64,000 nucleotides of DNA from Typhlomys cinereus (Eukaryota; Chordata; Mammalia; Rodentia; Platacanthomyidae): the NCBI GenBank assembly GCA_023101885.1, contig JALPQD010000295.1:1272501-1336500 (forward strand), given 5' to 3'. This document shows positions 1-11,660 of the stretch, in pieces. Both the position numbers and the translations under genes were made by a program. Position 1 is the first letter of the stretch. Each line of letters starts with the position of its first letter. The notes under the pieces were generated by a model. The model saw only the letters and a program-made list of their open reading frames with translations, ran no database searches and was not told the DNA's origin.

Positions 1-374
1 GGATGTAGCCCACTAGGACTGGTGACCTTTAACAGGAGGAGCAGATGCCAGGAGCGTTCACAGAGCAAAGGCCGTGGGCATGCATGATGAGAAGGCAGCT
101 TTCTGCAAAACAGGAGAAAAGTAAAACCTGCCGGCACATTGAACCAACCTTATCGAGTCAGGCTGTGCAGTTAGTATAGGCATGTGATAGAAGTCACGTG
201 CCAAGGATGACAGGACCATAGGCTAACATGGAGTCTGGGCTCACAATGGGTAAGATGCTTCTATACCTGTCTTCAACCACCTTCCTGAACATTCATGTGC
301 GAGTGCACTTCTGCTAGGTCACCTTTACTTGGATATGTCTTGAGGTTGGGTAATTCTGCTCTCTCTGTTTCTAT
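1..374. other. Unassigned sequence
   Basis: I see no convincing gene, repeat family or RNA gene here. It is ordinary mixed-composition DNA leading into a (TG)n tract. Confidence 0.4.
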
Positions 375-384
375 GTGTGTGTGT

Positions 385-434
<50 letters not shown>
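375..434. repeat. (TG)n microsatellite
   Basis: A nearly pure TG dinucleotide run with a single TATG interruption. It produces an artificial VCVCVC reading frame that should not be read as a gene. There is no adjacent SINE tail, so it appears to be a free-standing microsatellite. Confidence 0.95.
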
Positions 435-436
<2 letters not shown>

Positions 437-479
437 TAATGCTGTAATTCAAATCAGTCTCCTGCTTCAGTCACATGCA

Positions 480-590
480 TTTTGGGCTAAAATGGACTCT
501 CTTCCATCTGGAACTATAAGCCAAATAATAACTCCCTTCTCCCTTAGGTTGCTTGGGTTAGAGTACTTTCCCAGAGGGACTAAGAAAATT
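480..590 (+). repeat. Possible MaLR-like LTR 3' end
   Basis: The stretch contains the order typical of rodent MaLR LTR ends: a 'ctggaactataagccaaat' type segment, an AATAA-type poly(A) signal, then 'cccttaggttgcttgg'. Only the 3' part is recognisable and the 5' boundary is unclear. The call rests on pattern memory and not on an alignment. Confidence 0.35.
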
Positions 591-939
591 GCTGAAGTTT
601 GGTTAACAGTCCGTGGCATTCCTGAAAAGTGGCAGAACTTTAAAGAGGTGGGATCTACTGGAAGGGTAATATGCCCCAGTCTCTTACTCTCTCTTTACTT
701 CTTGGACACCCTGAGGTAAACAGCTTTCCTCCAACACATTCTCTCATTCATAATGTTTTGGCTACACACAGATTGTCTTTAACCAAGCAACCACAGAACA
801 AGATCCCTGAAATCAAAAGTCAAAGCGACCTTTCCTTCTTTATGTTGATTGTCCGTGTCTGGAGACCTAACACATATATTGTGTCTAGGATGCTTCAGAC
901 TTACAATCTCAAACCACCTCAAAAAATGAAGTCAAGAGG

Positions 940-1200
940 GTTGGGGAAATAGTTCAGTGTTTAAAGCCTTTACATCACAAGCAAAAGGACCTGAGTTCGT
1001 ATCCTTAGATCCCATGTTAAAAAAAAAAAAGTGCCATACGGATATGGTGGCAGCCTCTAATTTCAGTCCTGGAAGGTGGAGCCTGAGGATCCCCAGAGCA
1101 AGCAATAAGGTGGAGGAGCAAATCCAAGGATGATTCCCCATCCACAAGCACACACACATCAAGTGCGCTTTTGCATACCCCCCACATGTATACCCATCCA
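940..1200 (+). repeat. Degenerate ID-headed SINE
   Basis: A tRNA-derived head is visible (ggttggggaaatagttcagt, then cctgagttcgtatcc as a B-box-like segment), followed by an internal A-run, a B1-like middle (tggtggcagcctctaatttc) and a CA-containing end. It is strongly diverged from the young SINE copies in the window and closest to B4-type composites. Confidence 0.55.
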
Positions 1201-2546
1201 CGTGAAATTAAGCCAGGAAGTGAAAAAGTAGAATGTGCCACAGTGACCAGAAACCTCAGAGAGGGGACACAGGACGACGGAGGGATTCTGTGTGAAGAAT
1301 ACATTTGCCCGCTGGTTGGCTGTCACTGGTGAGGAAAGCAAGGTTGAAGTTGCTTCGCCTCTTCAGAAACAGATGCTAAAATTTATCCTTAAAATGTCTT
1401 AAAAGCAACAGCGTTTGTGTTATTGGAATAACGTTTGAAGTTGACAGAAGGGATATGCTGAGATAATTTATGCCTGGGTGGATGTAAACCTTTCCTACAT
1501 CGTGATTCTGAAGGTCGCCTTGTAGCCTGCGAGCTATTTATACAGCGCACATGTGTGTGTGCAACACACTTACACGCTCCGTATGCCTCACCTCTCAGAA
1601 GCCCTCTTCACAGCTGGCGATACCTCTGCCTTTGTTTATTTCCTGTGACAGTTGCTATTCCTCTGCATCTGGCGCCGTCTCTTTCCCCCTGGTTTACAAT
1701 AACCATCCTGCCCGTTAGAGATCTATGGACAGTCTCCCTCGCCCCTGCTGTCCCCACCCCAAACCATTAACAGTGCTCCTAAGATGGATGGCAGTGTCTT
1801 TGCTGAGTAGTTTAAGGATTCACGAAGTCAAATGTAAACTTTCCATTTGTCAGTCCTGGAGTGTGGGAACCTGACCTTGGACTGACAAGTCATCTTCATC
1901 CTCGGCCTCTGAGAAGCCCCCTCCCTTGCTGTGTAGCTCCAGTCTACAGCAATTGTGTATGTACTGTGTTCCAGGTGTGGTGTGACTATTTCAAGACACT
2001 CTTAATCAGTGCTCTGGAGTCGGGGCTATCTCGCCAACTATTCCCTCTGAATGGAACCTGTTGGCAGAAGAGAGAGATTCTGATAAGTCCTTGCTCATCT
2101 GCTCTTGCTGTTAATCCTGACTGTGTATTGACGATTGGCCAGTAAGGAGAACTATTCTCATGAAGAGGGAATGTTCTAGAACTGCTAGAGACAGAGACAG
2201 CCAGTAGGATCCCATCTTCTTCCGCCTTTCTTGGGCCTGAAAATCCTGATGGGGTGACCGGAGCTGTGGCACCCAGACACCTTGCAGTAGTGAACTTGTT
2301 TCGTGTTACTGAACTGCTGAGCTACGCCAGAACTCTCTGAACCATTCACTGTGGGCCTGACATTATGGGATGCACTTAGCAACCGCCAGTTCCGAGCTGT
2401 GCATTAGTTGAGGATGAAACAAGTAGCTTGTGCCAGTCACTGAAGCCAAGTTTGAGTCCTGGCAGTAGTGTGATCTAGTTGACACGAATCATGGTGACCC
2501 TGACTGGTTTCAACTGCACCCTGTCTCTTTTCCTGCTTTTCCTCAC
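1201..2546. other. Unassigned sequence
   Basis: No supported gene or clear repeat. Short open frames here lack recognisable protein similarity or codon structure. Confidence 0.4.
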
Positions 2547-2746
2547 CTAGTCGCATTCCACTTGTCTCTTCCTGAAGCTGTTTGTTCTGACACCCTTTTC
2601 TATCTCGTGTTTCTGCATCCTTGCATTTTCTTTCTGAATCTCTTCCTCTGCCTCACTTTCTCCCTGGATCCTGCGGAGTCCAGGCCACTCATGTGTGATG
2701 AGCCCTGGCCCATCCCAAGGGACAGCAGTGATGAGATTTGTGTTAC

Positions 2747-2880
2747 CTCTCTCTCTGTCTCTCTCTCTCTGTCTCTCCATCTCTCTCTCCTCTCTCTTTG
2801 TCTGTCTGTCTGTCTCTCTCTCTCTGTCTCTTTCTCCTTTCTCTTTCCCTCTCCTTCCCTCCCTCTTTTCCTCCCTGTGT
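2747..2880. repeat. (CT)n / CTGT-rich pyrimidine tract
   Basis: An imperfect CT-rich simple repeat with interspersed CTGT units, grading into TCCCTCC. Frames across it give SLSLSL or RERERE strings and are artefacts. It is polypyrimidine on this strand and purine-rich on the other. Confidence 0.9.
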
Positions 2881-2899
2881 GATAGTCACCGTGCCCCAC

Positions 2900-4280
2900 A
2901 CATCTTCACAATGTGATTGTGGAGGGTGGAATGGGTTTGGTTTGTGTTGCTGGCTTTGTATTTGCTCCTTCTGTGCTGGAGCTCAGCTGCCCCTGACAAC
3001 TGCAGGGGGGGGGGGAATTCTCCTGTTCTTGACCCTCTTGCAGGAGACCACTGCTGTGTGTTACATCATCTTGGCTCGTGACTGGCTGAGCAGTCTTGGA
3101 TAGAGACCGCGGGCCATGACGTCCCGGCACAGCTTTACTTTCTGTCCCCTCGCTGCCCGCGGCTGCATGCTCTGTCGGTCAGACGTGTGTTCCTCTAGGC
3201 AGGAGAGCATTTCCTGTACCTTCTCAGTGTCTTCTCGTTCTTATCTTCATCCCCCAGGGAGAGATGGTCTTCACTTCCAACCATTCCCCGAAATGACAGG
3301 CCTTTGCTGCATATTTGTCTATGTGCCTATTATGCGACTTACCCAGGAGCAGTTGGGTTTTTCCTCACTCTTATCCTGGAAACTCCCAGGGCAGGAATCC
3401 TAGCTGTACTTCCCCCAAGGCATAATACTCCATCCAGCTTGGTAGACCGAAGGTAAGAGAGCCGCGAGGGTTTTTCCCTGTTCACTGGGGACCCTTTCTT
3501 GCATTCCTGAGTCACCGAGGGGTGCTGTCTGGTGTTCTGCCCTGACTATGGTCCCTAAGCAAGCCTATGGAGAAGAGCTGGGCTGGGGAGGTCCCCTGTG
3601 TCCTGATCTTAGCATTCCTGTCCACCACACTAACTCCAGCAGTGCCTGGACAACCTTAGTTAGTTCTGTTCCTCTTGCTCAGCCTTTGACGGCCATCTTT
3701 GCTCGCTCTGCATTGCTAAAGCCAAAGCAGCCTGTGTGTCTCCTTTCCCCGGAGAGGCTCAGCCTTCTTGAAATTTGGTCTCTTTGGATTGCGTTGAGAC
3801 CTTGGTTCTCTGGTGGGCTCAAGAACAGAAATGGTTTTGCAGATCATCCAACGCTTTCTCATTGTTAGGAGAACGATGCATTTTTGTGGCTTATGCATTC
3901 TAAACAGGAGCAGAACTTTCAAAAATCTTACTAGTTGTAAATCTAAAATTTGCTCAATAGGAAAAGTATAAGGAAGACTATGTTGAAGAGGAGGAAAAGG
4001 CCTCAAGGGAGGGTGCAAGGGAGAGTAACTTGGGGGAAGGAGAAAGACATATCTCACTTTCTCTTGTATGTGAATCTAGACTTAACTATGCAATACATGA
4101 CACATATATGTATGCATAAGACACAGAAAGCAGAAGGGGGACTGCTTGGGGGGAGGAAGAGGACCGGTGGGGATAGGAAGAGAAACTAGGGTCAGTAGCG
4201 ATGACATATGACATGGCTACAGGAAATCAGCTACTTTGCACACTAGCATATCAACCACAAACATTTCAATGACAGGCCAT
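2900..4280. other. Unassigned sequence
   Basis: Mostly single-copy-looking DNA. A run of 11 or more G lies at about 3005-3015. No coding exon, RNA gene or repeat family could be identified. Confidence 0.4.
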
Positions 4281-4284
4281 AAAT

Positions 4285-4590
4285 TCAAAAATAAAATCTG
4301 TCCAACATCTGACCACTTCTCATAGATCCTGCCTCCCGTCCTGCTTTCCAGGGGCATCGGCTGTCACTGGCGAGATCACGAAGCTTCTGACCAGAATCTT
4401 TGCTTCCACTCTCACTTCCAACGTGTACCAGAGTGAGTCTGGCAAAGCAAATCAGATCGCGACATTTCCCCACCTAATACCAAACTCCAGGCCCTTTACT
4501 CCTCCCAGCTCACACCATTCCATGGACACCTGCTGTGCCCCCCAGGAGCGGGGAGCATCCTTACCCCTCAGACTCCGCAGTGACTGTCTA
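4285..4590 (+). repeat. Possible L2 ORF-derived fragment
   Basis: The order 'catctgaccacttctca ... gcatcggctgtcactgg ... cagagtgagtctggcaaag ... aaatcagatcgcgac' follows the L2 ORF2 3' region as I remember it (a phrase close to 'agcagccagagtgatc'). Divergence is high and the call is tentative. A (CA)n tract follows directly. Confidence 0.4.
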
Positions 4591-4598
4591 CACACACA

Positions 4599-4640
<42 letters not shown>
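4591..4640. repeat. (CA)n microsatellite
   Basis: About 50 bases of CA repeat with one CATA interruption. Both the CVCVCV and THTHTH frames across it are artefacts. Confidence 0.95.
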
Positions 4641-4644
<4 letters not shown>

Positions 4645-4904
4645 CTCTTTTCCTTCTCTCGTCCTCGGATACCTCAGGATCATCCTTCTCTTGCCCCTGT
4701 CAGGTTTGTGTCTGAATGACACCCCCATAAGTTGCTGCCAGAGCATCAGTCCTCCCTGACTTTTCTACGTCATTCTTATCACTCTTCAACCTACTGCATT
4801 ATTTGCTGGTTTAAAAAAAAATCTTTTTGCTTATTTTCTTTCTTTTTGCTAGACTGAAAAAACAAAGGAATCATCTTTCTTTCCTCTTTTTCACCTTTTT
4901 TATG

Positions 4905-5085
4905 ACTCTCAGAATGGAACCCAGGCCCCTGTACATGCTAGCCAAGTTCTCCACCACTGACTTCCATCCATAGCCCATCATTTTTAGGACAGACTGTCTC
5001 TCTGTCACCAAGGCTAGTCCCAAGCTCCCAATACTCACCATTGCCGTGATTTCAGCTGGCCGCCACCACAGCCAGCGGAGGAATT
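4905..5085 (-). repeat. ID/B1-type SINE relics
   Basis: 4905-4975 reads in reverse as a tRNA-like SINE segment (aacccaggcccctgtacat, then 'ccaccactgacttccat'). 4985-5085 reads in reverse as B1: 'gtctctctgtcaccaaggct', then 'gatttcagctggccgccac'. Both are diverged, and together they may be one B4-type composite. Confidence 0.55.
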
Positions 5086-5377
5086 ATCATTTGTTCTGCT
5101 TTATATGCACCATAAGTACTGACTTTGCTCTTGGAAGATATTAGGTGCTCACATAAATACTTGCTGGGCACATGAAGAAATGCTGGTGGTGGCATTGTTT
5201 GTAGATTGTGTGACCAACCTGCACCTGCATCCTGGGACAGTGGGAACTAAATGTGGAAGGAGGCATTTCATGAGTCCCCGAGTATCCCATGCAAAGAGGA
5301 AAACTCACATACCGGAAACAAAACACACAAAAACAGAAATAAATAAAACCGAACTAGGTGGATGGCAGGTGAAAAAT

Positions 5378-5440
5378 GACATCTGAGGTTCACCTCTGGC
5401 CTCAACATACACAAACACACCTGTGTTCTTACATACAGAG
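5378..5440 (+). repeat. B4-like SINE 3' fragment
   Basis: The sequence 'catctgaggttcacctctgg' followed by 'cctcaacatacacaaacac' matches the 3' portion of B4-type SINEs, as does the copy at 35.2 kb. No A/B box head is present, so this is a 5'-truncated copy. The purine tract begins just downstream. Confidence 0.5.
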
Positions 5441-5585
5441 AGAGAGAGATATGGAGGGAGGGAAGGAAGGAAGGAAGGAAGGAAGGAAGGAAGGAAGGAA
5501 GGAAGGAAGGAAGGAAGGAAGGAAGGAAAGAAGGGAGAGAGAGGGAGGGAGGGAAGGAGGGAGGGAGGGAGGGAGGAGAGGAAAG
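5441..5585. repeat. (GGAA)n/(GGGA)n polypurine microsatellite
   Basis: A GA start grades into about 18 GGAA units and then GGGA units. It is nearly all purine on one strand. Translated frames give KEGRKEGR or SFLPSFLP strings that are not genes. Such mirror-symmetric purine tracts can adopt intramolecular triplex structure. Confidence 0.95.
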
Positions 5586-6450
5586 CAGGGTCTTCCAAGG
5601 ACACAGTAAAATAATAAATGCACCATGGAACTGAGCAACGCGAGCTAACTGAACACTAGGTGTGAGACAGTTATAAAACATGCATTCCATAGCTTTCACT
5701 AGCGAATTGCTCTTAGCTGACAGCAGAGTCAATCGCAGCTTCCCTCCTCAGGCAGACACCGCTCTGTGCTTCAGGCGGGGCTACATTTTGTAAGAAGGCA
5801 GACAGAAAAGCCCTTGCTCAGAGAGGGAGCCCTGGGTTCTGGGGTGGGTGGGAGTCAGCCTGCTCCGCAGTTCATTGCTTCCACTCTCAAGAGCTAGCAT
5901 TAACCATTTCTTTCCCTCCTATTTTTAGCCCAAAGACACACATATTTATCACCCTCTCTGTTTGCTGTGCAAGATCAAGTGTGAGTTTTTAGAGATTTTC
6001 TGCCATTTCAGACACATAAAAATCAAAGAACAAATGAAATCAAATCCTACAGTCAACCGGCGACGGGGGAGAGAACAGAAGAGGCCCTGAACAGAAAGGT
6101 CTCTGTCCCGTGTGGTTCGTATATTCTGGAGTTTTCCTGGAATCAAGCTGTGAGTATTTATTGTGAAACTCTCTCTCTGAACTGCAGGGGACAAACATTT
6201 TGTTCCCAATGAAATGGAACAGGTCTTTCACTGGCCAAATCGTTGGTGATCTGTGTTTTGCATTAGTGTTTTATAGTCTATGTTGCATAGCCGCGACTCA
6301 GCACTTTTGACAAAGAGATGCCATGGGGCTGAGAGGAGAAAGCGAAGGAAACCAGTGCAGTGCATTCGGGAGGAGCCCGGCCTGGGCTGGCAGTCATATG
6401 TGCGCAAGGCTGGACTGTGCTGGGTAGGTGGGATGGTGTCTTTTACATTT
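5586..6450. other. Unassigned sequence
   Basis: No supported gene, RNA or repeat call. Composition is unremarkable. Confidence 0.4.
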
Positions 6451-6454
6451 TGCG

Positions 6455-6722
6455 TATGACTTGAATGTACCTGTGTGTGTTGGAAGCTTGGTACTTGGTG
6501 TGGTGGTTATGGGAAGTGGGACTTTTGAAGAGGTGGAACCTAGGGAGAAGTCTGGCCACTCTCTGGACAACCTCTGTCTTCCCCATGTATCCCTCGCATA
6601 ATGTCTTGTCAGATCTGAGCCGTGCCAGCACCATGCTCTTGAACCTCTAGAATCGAGGCTAAACAAACCTCAAGTATCCGCCTCAGGCATTTCACTACAG
6701 CCACAGCAAACAGATTAAGCAG
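6455..6722 (+). repeat. MaLR-like solo LTR
   Basis: The order resembles rodent MaLR LTRs: 'gtgggacttttgaagaggtgg' type 5' text, a mid region with 'accatgctcttgaacctcta', then 'gaggctaaacaaacctcaag' in place of a poly(A) signal, and a final 'ttcactacagccacagcaaa'. No internal retroviral sequence follows, as expected for a solo LTR. Confidence 0.5.
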
Positions 6723-7575
6723 AAACTCTCCTGTCAGGGTGGGAGACAGAGGTTAGAATGGAATCAAGAGACTTTGAAGGTCAAGTGGATGAAAGAAACA
6801 CATCAACCCAAAGAGAAAGGGGTGGGAAGGCTTACAAAACAGTGTTCCCCAGGCTGTTCAGGATCAATGGTCCAAAACAGAAGATTATATTTGCCCAGAA
6901 ACTCAGATATCTTTCATGACAAAGCAGAAAAGTCCTCTGAAAAGTACCTCTGAGGTACACTTGGCCCTCAAACCTTCCAAAAATATTTTGAGCTATTTTG
7001 CTGATTTCAAAGAAACAAAGTCAATTTATAGTCAGGAGTATTCTTAGCGCAAGGAATAATAAACGGTAGGTTTTCTGTTCTCCTGGGCAAAGTTCCCTTC
7101 ATGTAGCAGGCTAAGGCTCTGGCACTTTCAGGGAGGCCCGGAGAATTTCTAGGAAATGTAGATAGTGGCTGGTAGCTGCTTCTTCCGGCTTTGGTTACTT
7201 CCTCTCTCCACCCTGCTTGCTGCTGGTAAGTTTGAAGCATACATGGCCTGTGACAGGATCTCTCGAGGGAGAGATGCTTCATCCATCTGTTCAAAATCTT
7301 TCAGCCATCCAAAATGTCTTTGTTGAGCAATTAGTGTATGCCTGGCACTTTAGTAGGTGCGGCCCGCTCACCTGTGTGTGGCAGGGGCTGCATTCATTTA
7401 ACGACGCACCCTGCACTGGGAGGCTGAAGTCAGATAAATGTACTGTCTTGCGGTTCTGGAGGCTGGTGGCCCAAGATCAAGGAGTTGGCAGGGTTGGCTC
7501 CTTGTGAGGGATGGGAGAGAGAATCTCTTCCGTGGCCTCTCTCCTGGCTCCTGGTGGTTTGCAGGCAGAGTCGAG
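6723..7575. other. Unassigned sequence
   Basis: No confident feature. The stretch around 7230-7400 has faint similarity to old L2/MIR-type text (ttgttgagcaattagtgtat, cctggcact) but is too degraded to call. Confidence 0.35.
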
Positions 7576-7998
7576 TGTCATAGTTAGGCACAGGTGTCAC
7601 TTGATAGTTGAGGATTTGAGCTCTGGGCACATTTGTGGCAAATTAGTAGCTGAGTTAAGCCCAGAGCGAACCTGAAGGAGATTGTCTAGCTGATGGGAAA
7701 GGTCCAGCCTATGATGAGTGGGATTAGGCCCTGGAATAAAATATAGAGCTGGTTGAGAGAGTCAGCATCTTTGTGTACACTTGGCCAGACATACTGGTCT
7801 GGCAAGTAAGGATCGTCCCTCTCTCAGCCTTTATGCGGTGACGGTGTGGCCAGTTCTCTCAGCCCTGGTGTTGGTACATGCTCTCAGGTCAAGCTGCACT
7901 AAGAACCATAACCAGTAATCATAAGAGAAAATAAACCTCTTGCTCCTCAAGACATCTGATGGTGATTTATCAGCAACCATGCAGGCGAACGGCAACAC
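7576..7998 (+). repeat. Solo LTR-like repeat, family A copy 1
   Basis: One of three closely related copies in the window (the others at 39.42 and 62.64 kb). It begins TGTCATAGTTAGGCACAGG, carries 'tacacttggccagacatact' in the middle, has AATAAA within 'gagaaaataaacctcttg', and ends near 'cagcaaccatgcagg'. The TGT start, about 0.42 kb length and 3'-proximal poly(A) signal suit an LTR, but I cannot name the family. Confidence 0.65.
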
Positions 7999-8119
7999 TG
8001 AGCATTCATTCTTTAATTTATAGAAAAAGCACACCAGTCTCTGCCTGTATATTAAATGTATATATATATTAAGTATATATTCAAGTGACATGTTTATTAG
8101 CTTCATCTTCCCGTTGCTG

Positions 8120-8490
8120 AATGAATATGGGATCCAAACAACTTAGGGGAACATGGTGCTTATTCCAGCTTAACAATGCTTGGTTGCAGCTCATCGGCAT
8201 GGCAGGAGAGTTTAGCCAACATCAGTAATTGAGGGAACTAATCACACCATGTCCACAGGAAGAACTGAGAGGGGACATACTTTCTTGCTGCAATGCCAAA
8301 ATACTAAACCAGCTCTTTCTATTTTAATCTCAGCTCTTTCTATTATATCTACTGGCCCAGGGAAAGGTTCTACCTACTATGGGCTGGGTTTTCCACAAAC
8401 TTGATGAAAGCTTGCCCTAACTAAACAACTATTTACAGATGTGCAAAATATCCAGCTTCAACTGTCAAACTGGCATTTGCAGCTAGCCAC
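8120..8490 (-). repeat. LTR-like repeat, antisense
   Basis: In reverse orientation this follows the pattern of MaLR-like LTRs. On the + strand it begins near 'gggatccaaacaacttaggg', contains 'cttgctgcaatgccaaaata' and 'ctactatgggctgggtt', and ends near 'actaaacaac'. A related piece lies at 8.82-9.15 kb in the same orientation. Confidence 0.5.
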
Positions 8491-8819
8491 CCCAACAGCC
8501 TGTCCATGAGTGATGTCTCTCAAGTTTTCCCCAGCTATAGAGACACTGGTGATGGTGAAGTAAAATCTACTTTTTAATGACTTATTTTAACTTTAACGCC
8601 TCTGTAAAAACCTGCCAGGGGCCCTCAAGTTATAATGGTCCCATGTAAGACTTTTTGATTTAAGGACGATGCTTTGCATTCAGTAGGTGACGGCCTTTGC
8701 GGCACGTGGCATGCTGCTTCTTCATGACGCTGGCAGTAACAATGAGCAAAGTTCCCAGCCAGCCCGAGTGGAGGAAAACCAACCAAGACAGTGCGGTGAG
8801 CTGCTGAGCTAAGGGGCTC

Positions 8820-9160
8820 AGAAGGGAAGCTGTTTAGTTGAAGAAGAACTGAGAGACGGGCATGTTTTCTTGCTGTAATGCCAAAGTACTAAGCCATCAT
8901 ACCATCCTGCATGGCGGCAGGAGCTTGAGGCGGTTGGTTACATCCTATCCATAGGAACCAGAGAGAGAGAGTATCGTTAGTGCTCAGCTAGCTTTCTCCT
9001 TTTCAGTCAGTCCCCGACCCCATCCGATCCAATTACCTCATCAGGATCATCTTTCACAGGCATGCCTAGAGGTTAACCACAACTAGACAACCCCTTATCT
9101 GGAAGATGGTCTCCTAAGTGATCATATATCCCGTCAAGTTGGCATCAGTGGCAGGCGTCA
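8820..9160 (-). repeat. LTR-like repeat, antisense, related to 8.12 kb copy
   Basis: It shares 'agaactgagag...catg/ac.ttttcttgctg.aatgccaaa.tactaa' with the copy about 581 bases upstream. The right part, with 'ctcagctagctttctcctttt' type text, 'ggcatgcctagaggttaacc' and 'cccgtcaagttggcatcagt', is typical of the antisense strand of the TGTCAACTTGACA-type rodent LTRs. Confidence 0.55.
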
Positions 9161-10640
9161 CATTACCATGGAGTTGGCACGTGGTTATTCTTTTTCGTCC
9201 ATCCCCTTAAACTGCAGCATAGAGCTCTTGACACAGCCTCTTCCTCAGAAACAAGAAGCCAAGAATCCTTAGAGATGCTCCAGGAAGTACAAGGTCTACC
9301 TCAACGGGACCTTTGAATCTAGGGATCCTTTGGTAGATTCTTCAAAAGAATCTACCACAGCCAAACTGTGACAAAGAACTTTCAGAAAATGAAAGTGTTA
9401 GATGGGGTCCGCTTTCCTCTTCTAAAACATGTGATTGGGCAGAAAGACTGTCTAAATGCCTTCGACGGCATCCTTGCTCATTTGTTTTACATCCTGCCGA
9501 TTGCTCTTTGGCCATAATTCTCTTTTTTTCTGTTGACCAAAAAATTATTGTAATTTGGTCTCAGGAAGAGAGACATGATAAATTAAACAAAATTAATGCT
9601 ATGAAAAAGTATTCTAAGATGTAATTTTTAGATTTCTTCAGCCAGTGTTGACCATTTGTTTCACATTTACAGAATCAGGCAATCAGGGAAACTTAGAGAT
9701 AAAAGAACCTTTAAAATAACCCTCCAAGGCTTTATGTTGAACCTGGGAGGCGGCTGACCCAGAGCACAGGCTCATTGGAGTCTGCAGCCCTGCCAGTGCT
9801 CCTGTCTGCTAAACATTATCCGTGAGTCACCTTGATTTTACCAATGGGCAGCAAACAGTGAGATGGAAGGCAGAAGCTATGAGTCCAGACACGTCACAGA
9901 AGTGGGCTTCCATGAGATGCATCCACTGGGAGATACAACCTCTGCGAGGTTCAACCTTAATGCATAACATTCATTTCTCTGCTTATGAATCTCTGGCCCC
10001 TTTCTCTTGCCTACCGAGGTCGTGAAAATCCCTGATACTGAACATCCGCACCAACGGTTCAACTCTTGTTTCTTACCGTTCCTTTCATGAGCTGGGATAT
10101 GCTTCAGCCAAACTCAGCTTCAAGGTCATCTCTTCCTCTTTTGCTGACGCTGTTTCCTAGACCTGAACTGCTCTCCTCCCTTTTCATTAGAACCGTCTTC
10201 TTTGCAGCTTGATTGTTTCTTCTAATGAATGTTATCCGGGTTAGAGGTTGCTAGTTATGCATCAACATTTTCCTTCCTGTCTGTAGGAAACAGACCTTTA
10301 GGCTCCTTGGAACAAAGTTAGTTCCCAGCTTCTGTCACTCCTAGGCATATGGTCATGTGGTTCATCCTGGCCAATGTTCTGTGAGCAAAAGTCATGTGTG
10401 GATGACCATTTCCTCCTCAAGTGAGAGATGACACCTTCTCTTTCTCCCACCTCCCTTCTGGATGACAGGCACACCCAGTGGACGTGATGAAGAGCACTGC
10501 CGCCTTCCGCCAGAGGTAGAGGTAACACCAGGAGACATGACTGCTGTGCTTTGAAATTTGAGATGTCCCCTGTAGGTTTGTGTTCTCAGAGTTTGCTCCC
10601 AAGAGTTTAGAGATATTTTAGGAGGCTATGGAACATTTAC
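9161..10640. other. Unassigned sequence, partly AT-rich
   Basis: No gene is supported. 9500-9720 is AT-rich with several TAAT/ATTA motifs and no recognised repeat, so it could be non-repetitive regulatory DNA. That cannot be judged from one sequence. Confidence 0.35.
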
Positions 10641-10714
10641 AAAGTGGGGACATTTGGCAAAAGCAAGTCCCTAGTGGAAGGCCTTTCAAGGTTATACCTG
10701 GTCTCTTGTTCCTG

Positions 10715-10900
10715 TCCTCTACTTCCTAGTCAGCTTGATTCAAAGAGCCTCCAGCGTGACCATGAAGGCTCCAGAAATGTCTTCAGAACGATGAAGACTC
10801 AAACCTTTTGAAACTGTGAGCTAAAATAAATCTTTCCTCTCTTAGGTCCTTTCTATCAGGTATTTTGGTCACTGTGCTACAAAGGAAACTGATATAGCGG
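10715..10900 (+). repeat. MaLR-like LTR 3' half
   Basis: The segment 'actgtgagctaaaataaatc' (containing AATAAA) followed by 'tctcttaggtcctttctatc', 'aggtattttggtcactgtgc' and a final 'aactgatatagc' is the standard 3' end of rodent MaLR LTRs. The 5' half is not clear. Confidence 0.6.
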
Positions 10901-10977
10901 TAGAGATAGGAATGAGAAGACGTCGCCTTATCTGATGGGATGGCCTATGCTCACATCATTACGTTTAAGAGAAAACT

Positions 10978-11100
10978 CCGAGTATAGTGGTGTGTGCTTA
11001 GAATTCTAGCTCTTAGGGGGTGGAGGCAGAAGGATTAGGAGTTTAAGGTCATTCTTGGTTACAAAAAAAGTCCCAGGTCAGCCTTTTGTTTTGAGACAAA
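10978..11100 (+). repeat. B1-type SINE
   Basis: Recognisable B1 order: 'gtatagtggtgtgtgcttag', 'aattctagctcttagg', 'ggtggaggcagaaggattag', then 'gagtttaaggtcattcttgg', ending in an A-rich segment that runs into a GATA microsatellite. It is an old, diverged copy. Confidence 0.7.
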
Positions 11101-11101
11101 A

Positions 11102-11102
11102 A

Positions 11103-11137
<35 letters not shown>

Positions 11138-11138
11138 T
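11102..11138. repeat. (GATA)n microsatellite
   Basis: About eight tandem ATAG/GATA units at the tail of the B1 copy, probably seeded by its A-rich end. Confidence 0.9.
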
Positions 11139-11141
11139 CTT

Positions 11142-11660
11142 TTAAAAATAAATTTATTAAATTTACATTTTATATGCATGCTCCTTGCTTCCCTCATTCC
11201 TCCTTCTCTTCCTCCCTGCCTTTACTGCTTTTCCCATCCCATCCCATCCTACCCCACCCCCCACTCCCCCATCCCTGCTCAGGCCCACTATTTCTATTCT
11301 CCTCCTATTCTCCTGCCCTTTGGTTCTATGGGTCCTGGGTTCCTTCCCTCTGTATCATCTGTTCTCATAGGGGTTTACCCCCCTGTCTCTGTCTAATCCC
11401 TTTCCCCTAAGGATCCTACCTACCGCCTGAAACTACTTCTCCTGAGACCCATGACAGTCCATAGGGGAATGCTGATGTGTTCACCATTGCCAAGAGTTCC
11501 TGGCTGTGGCTGGCCTCTCTTGAGTGGAGTGACCTGTCCAGCAACAGAACTCTCCATCTTTAGGCTCTTACAGTCTTACCGCCCCTCTTCTCTGAAGTTC
11601 CCTGAGCCTCTGGATGGGGAGATATCTGGCTGGCTTGGTTCCGGGTGAACACTGGAGAGT
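11142..11660 (-). repeat. Probable L1 3' UTR fragment, antisense
   Basis: On the + strand the order is a T/A-rich start (aaataaatttattaaattta), a long pyrimidine-rich stretch (11190-11300), then ordinary sequence. Read in reverse this is the arrangement of an L1 3' UTR, with a purine-rich tract near the A-rich end. The family is not certain. Confidence 0.4.

Noticed and set aside
375..719. 114-codon frame beginning MCVCVCVC
   Set aside because: It is generated by the (TG)n microsatellite. There is no protein evidence.
5268..5732. 154-codon reverse frame rich in FLPS repeats
   Set aside because: An artefact of the GGAA/GGGA tract. The same applies to frames at 45.4, 49.5 and 52.8 kb.
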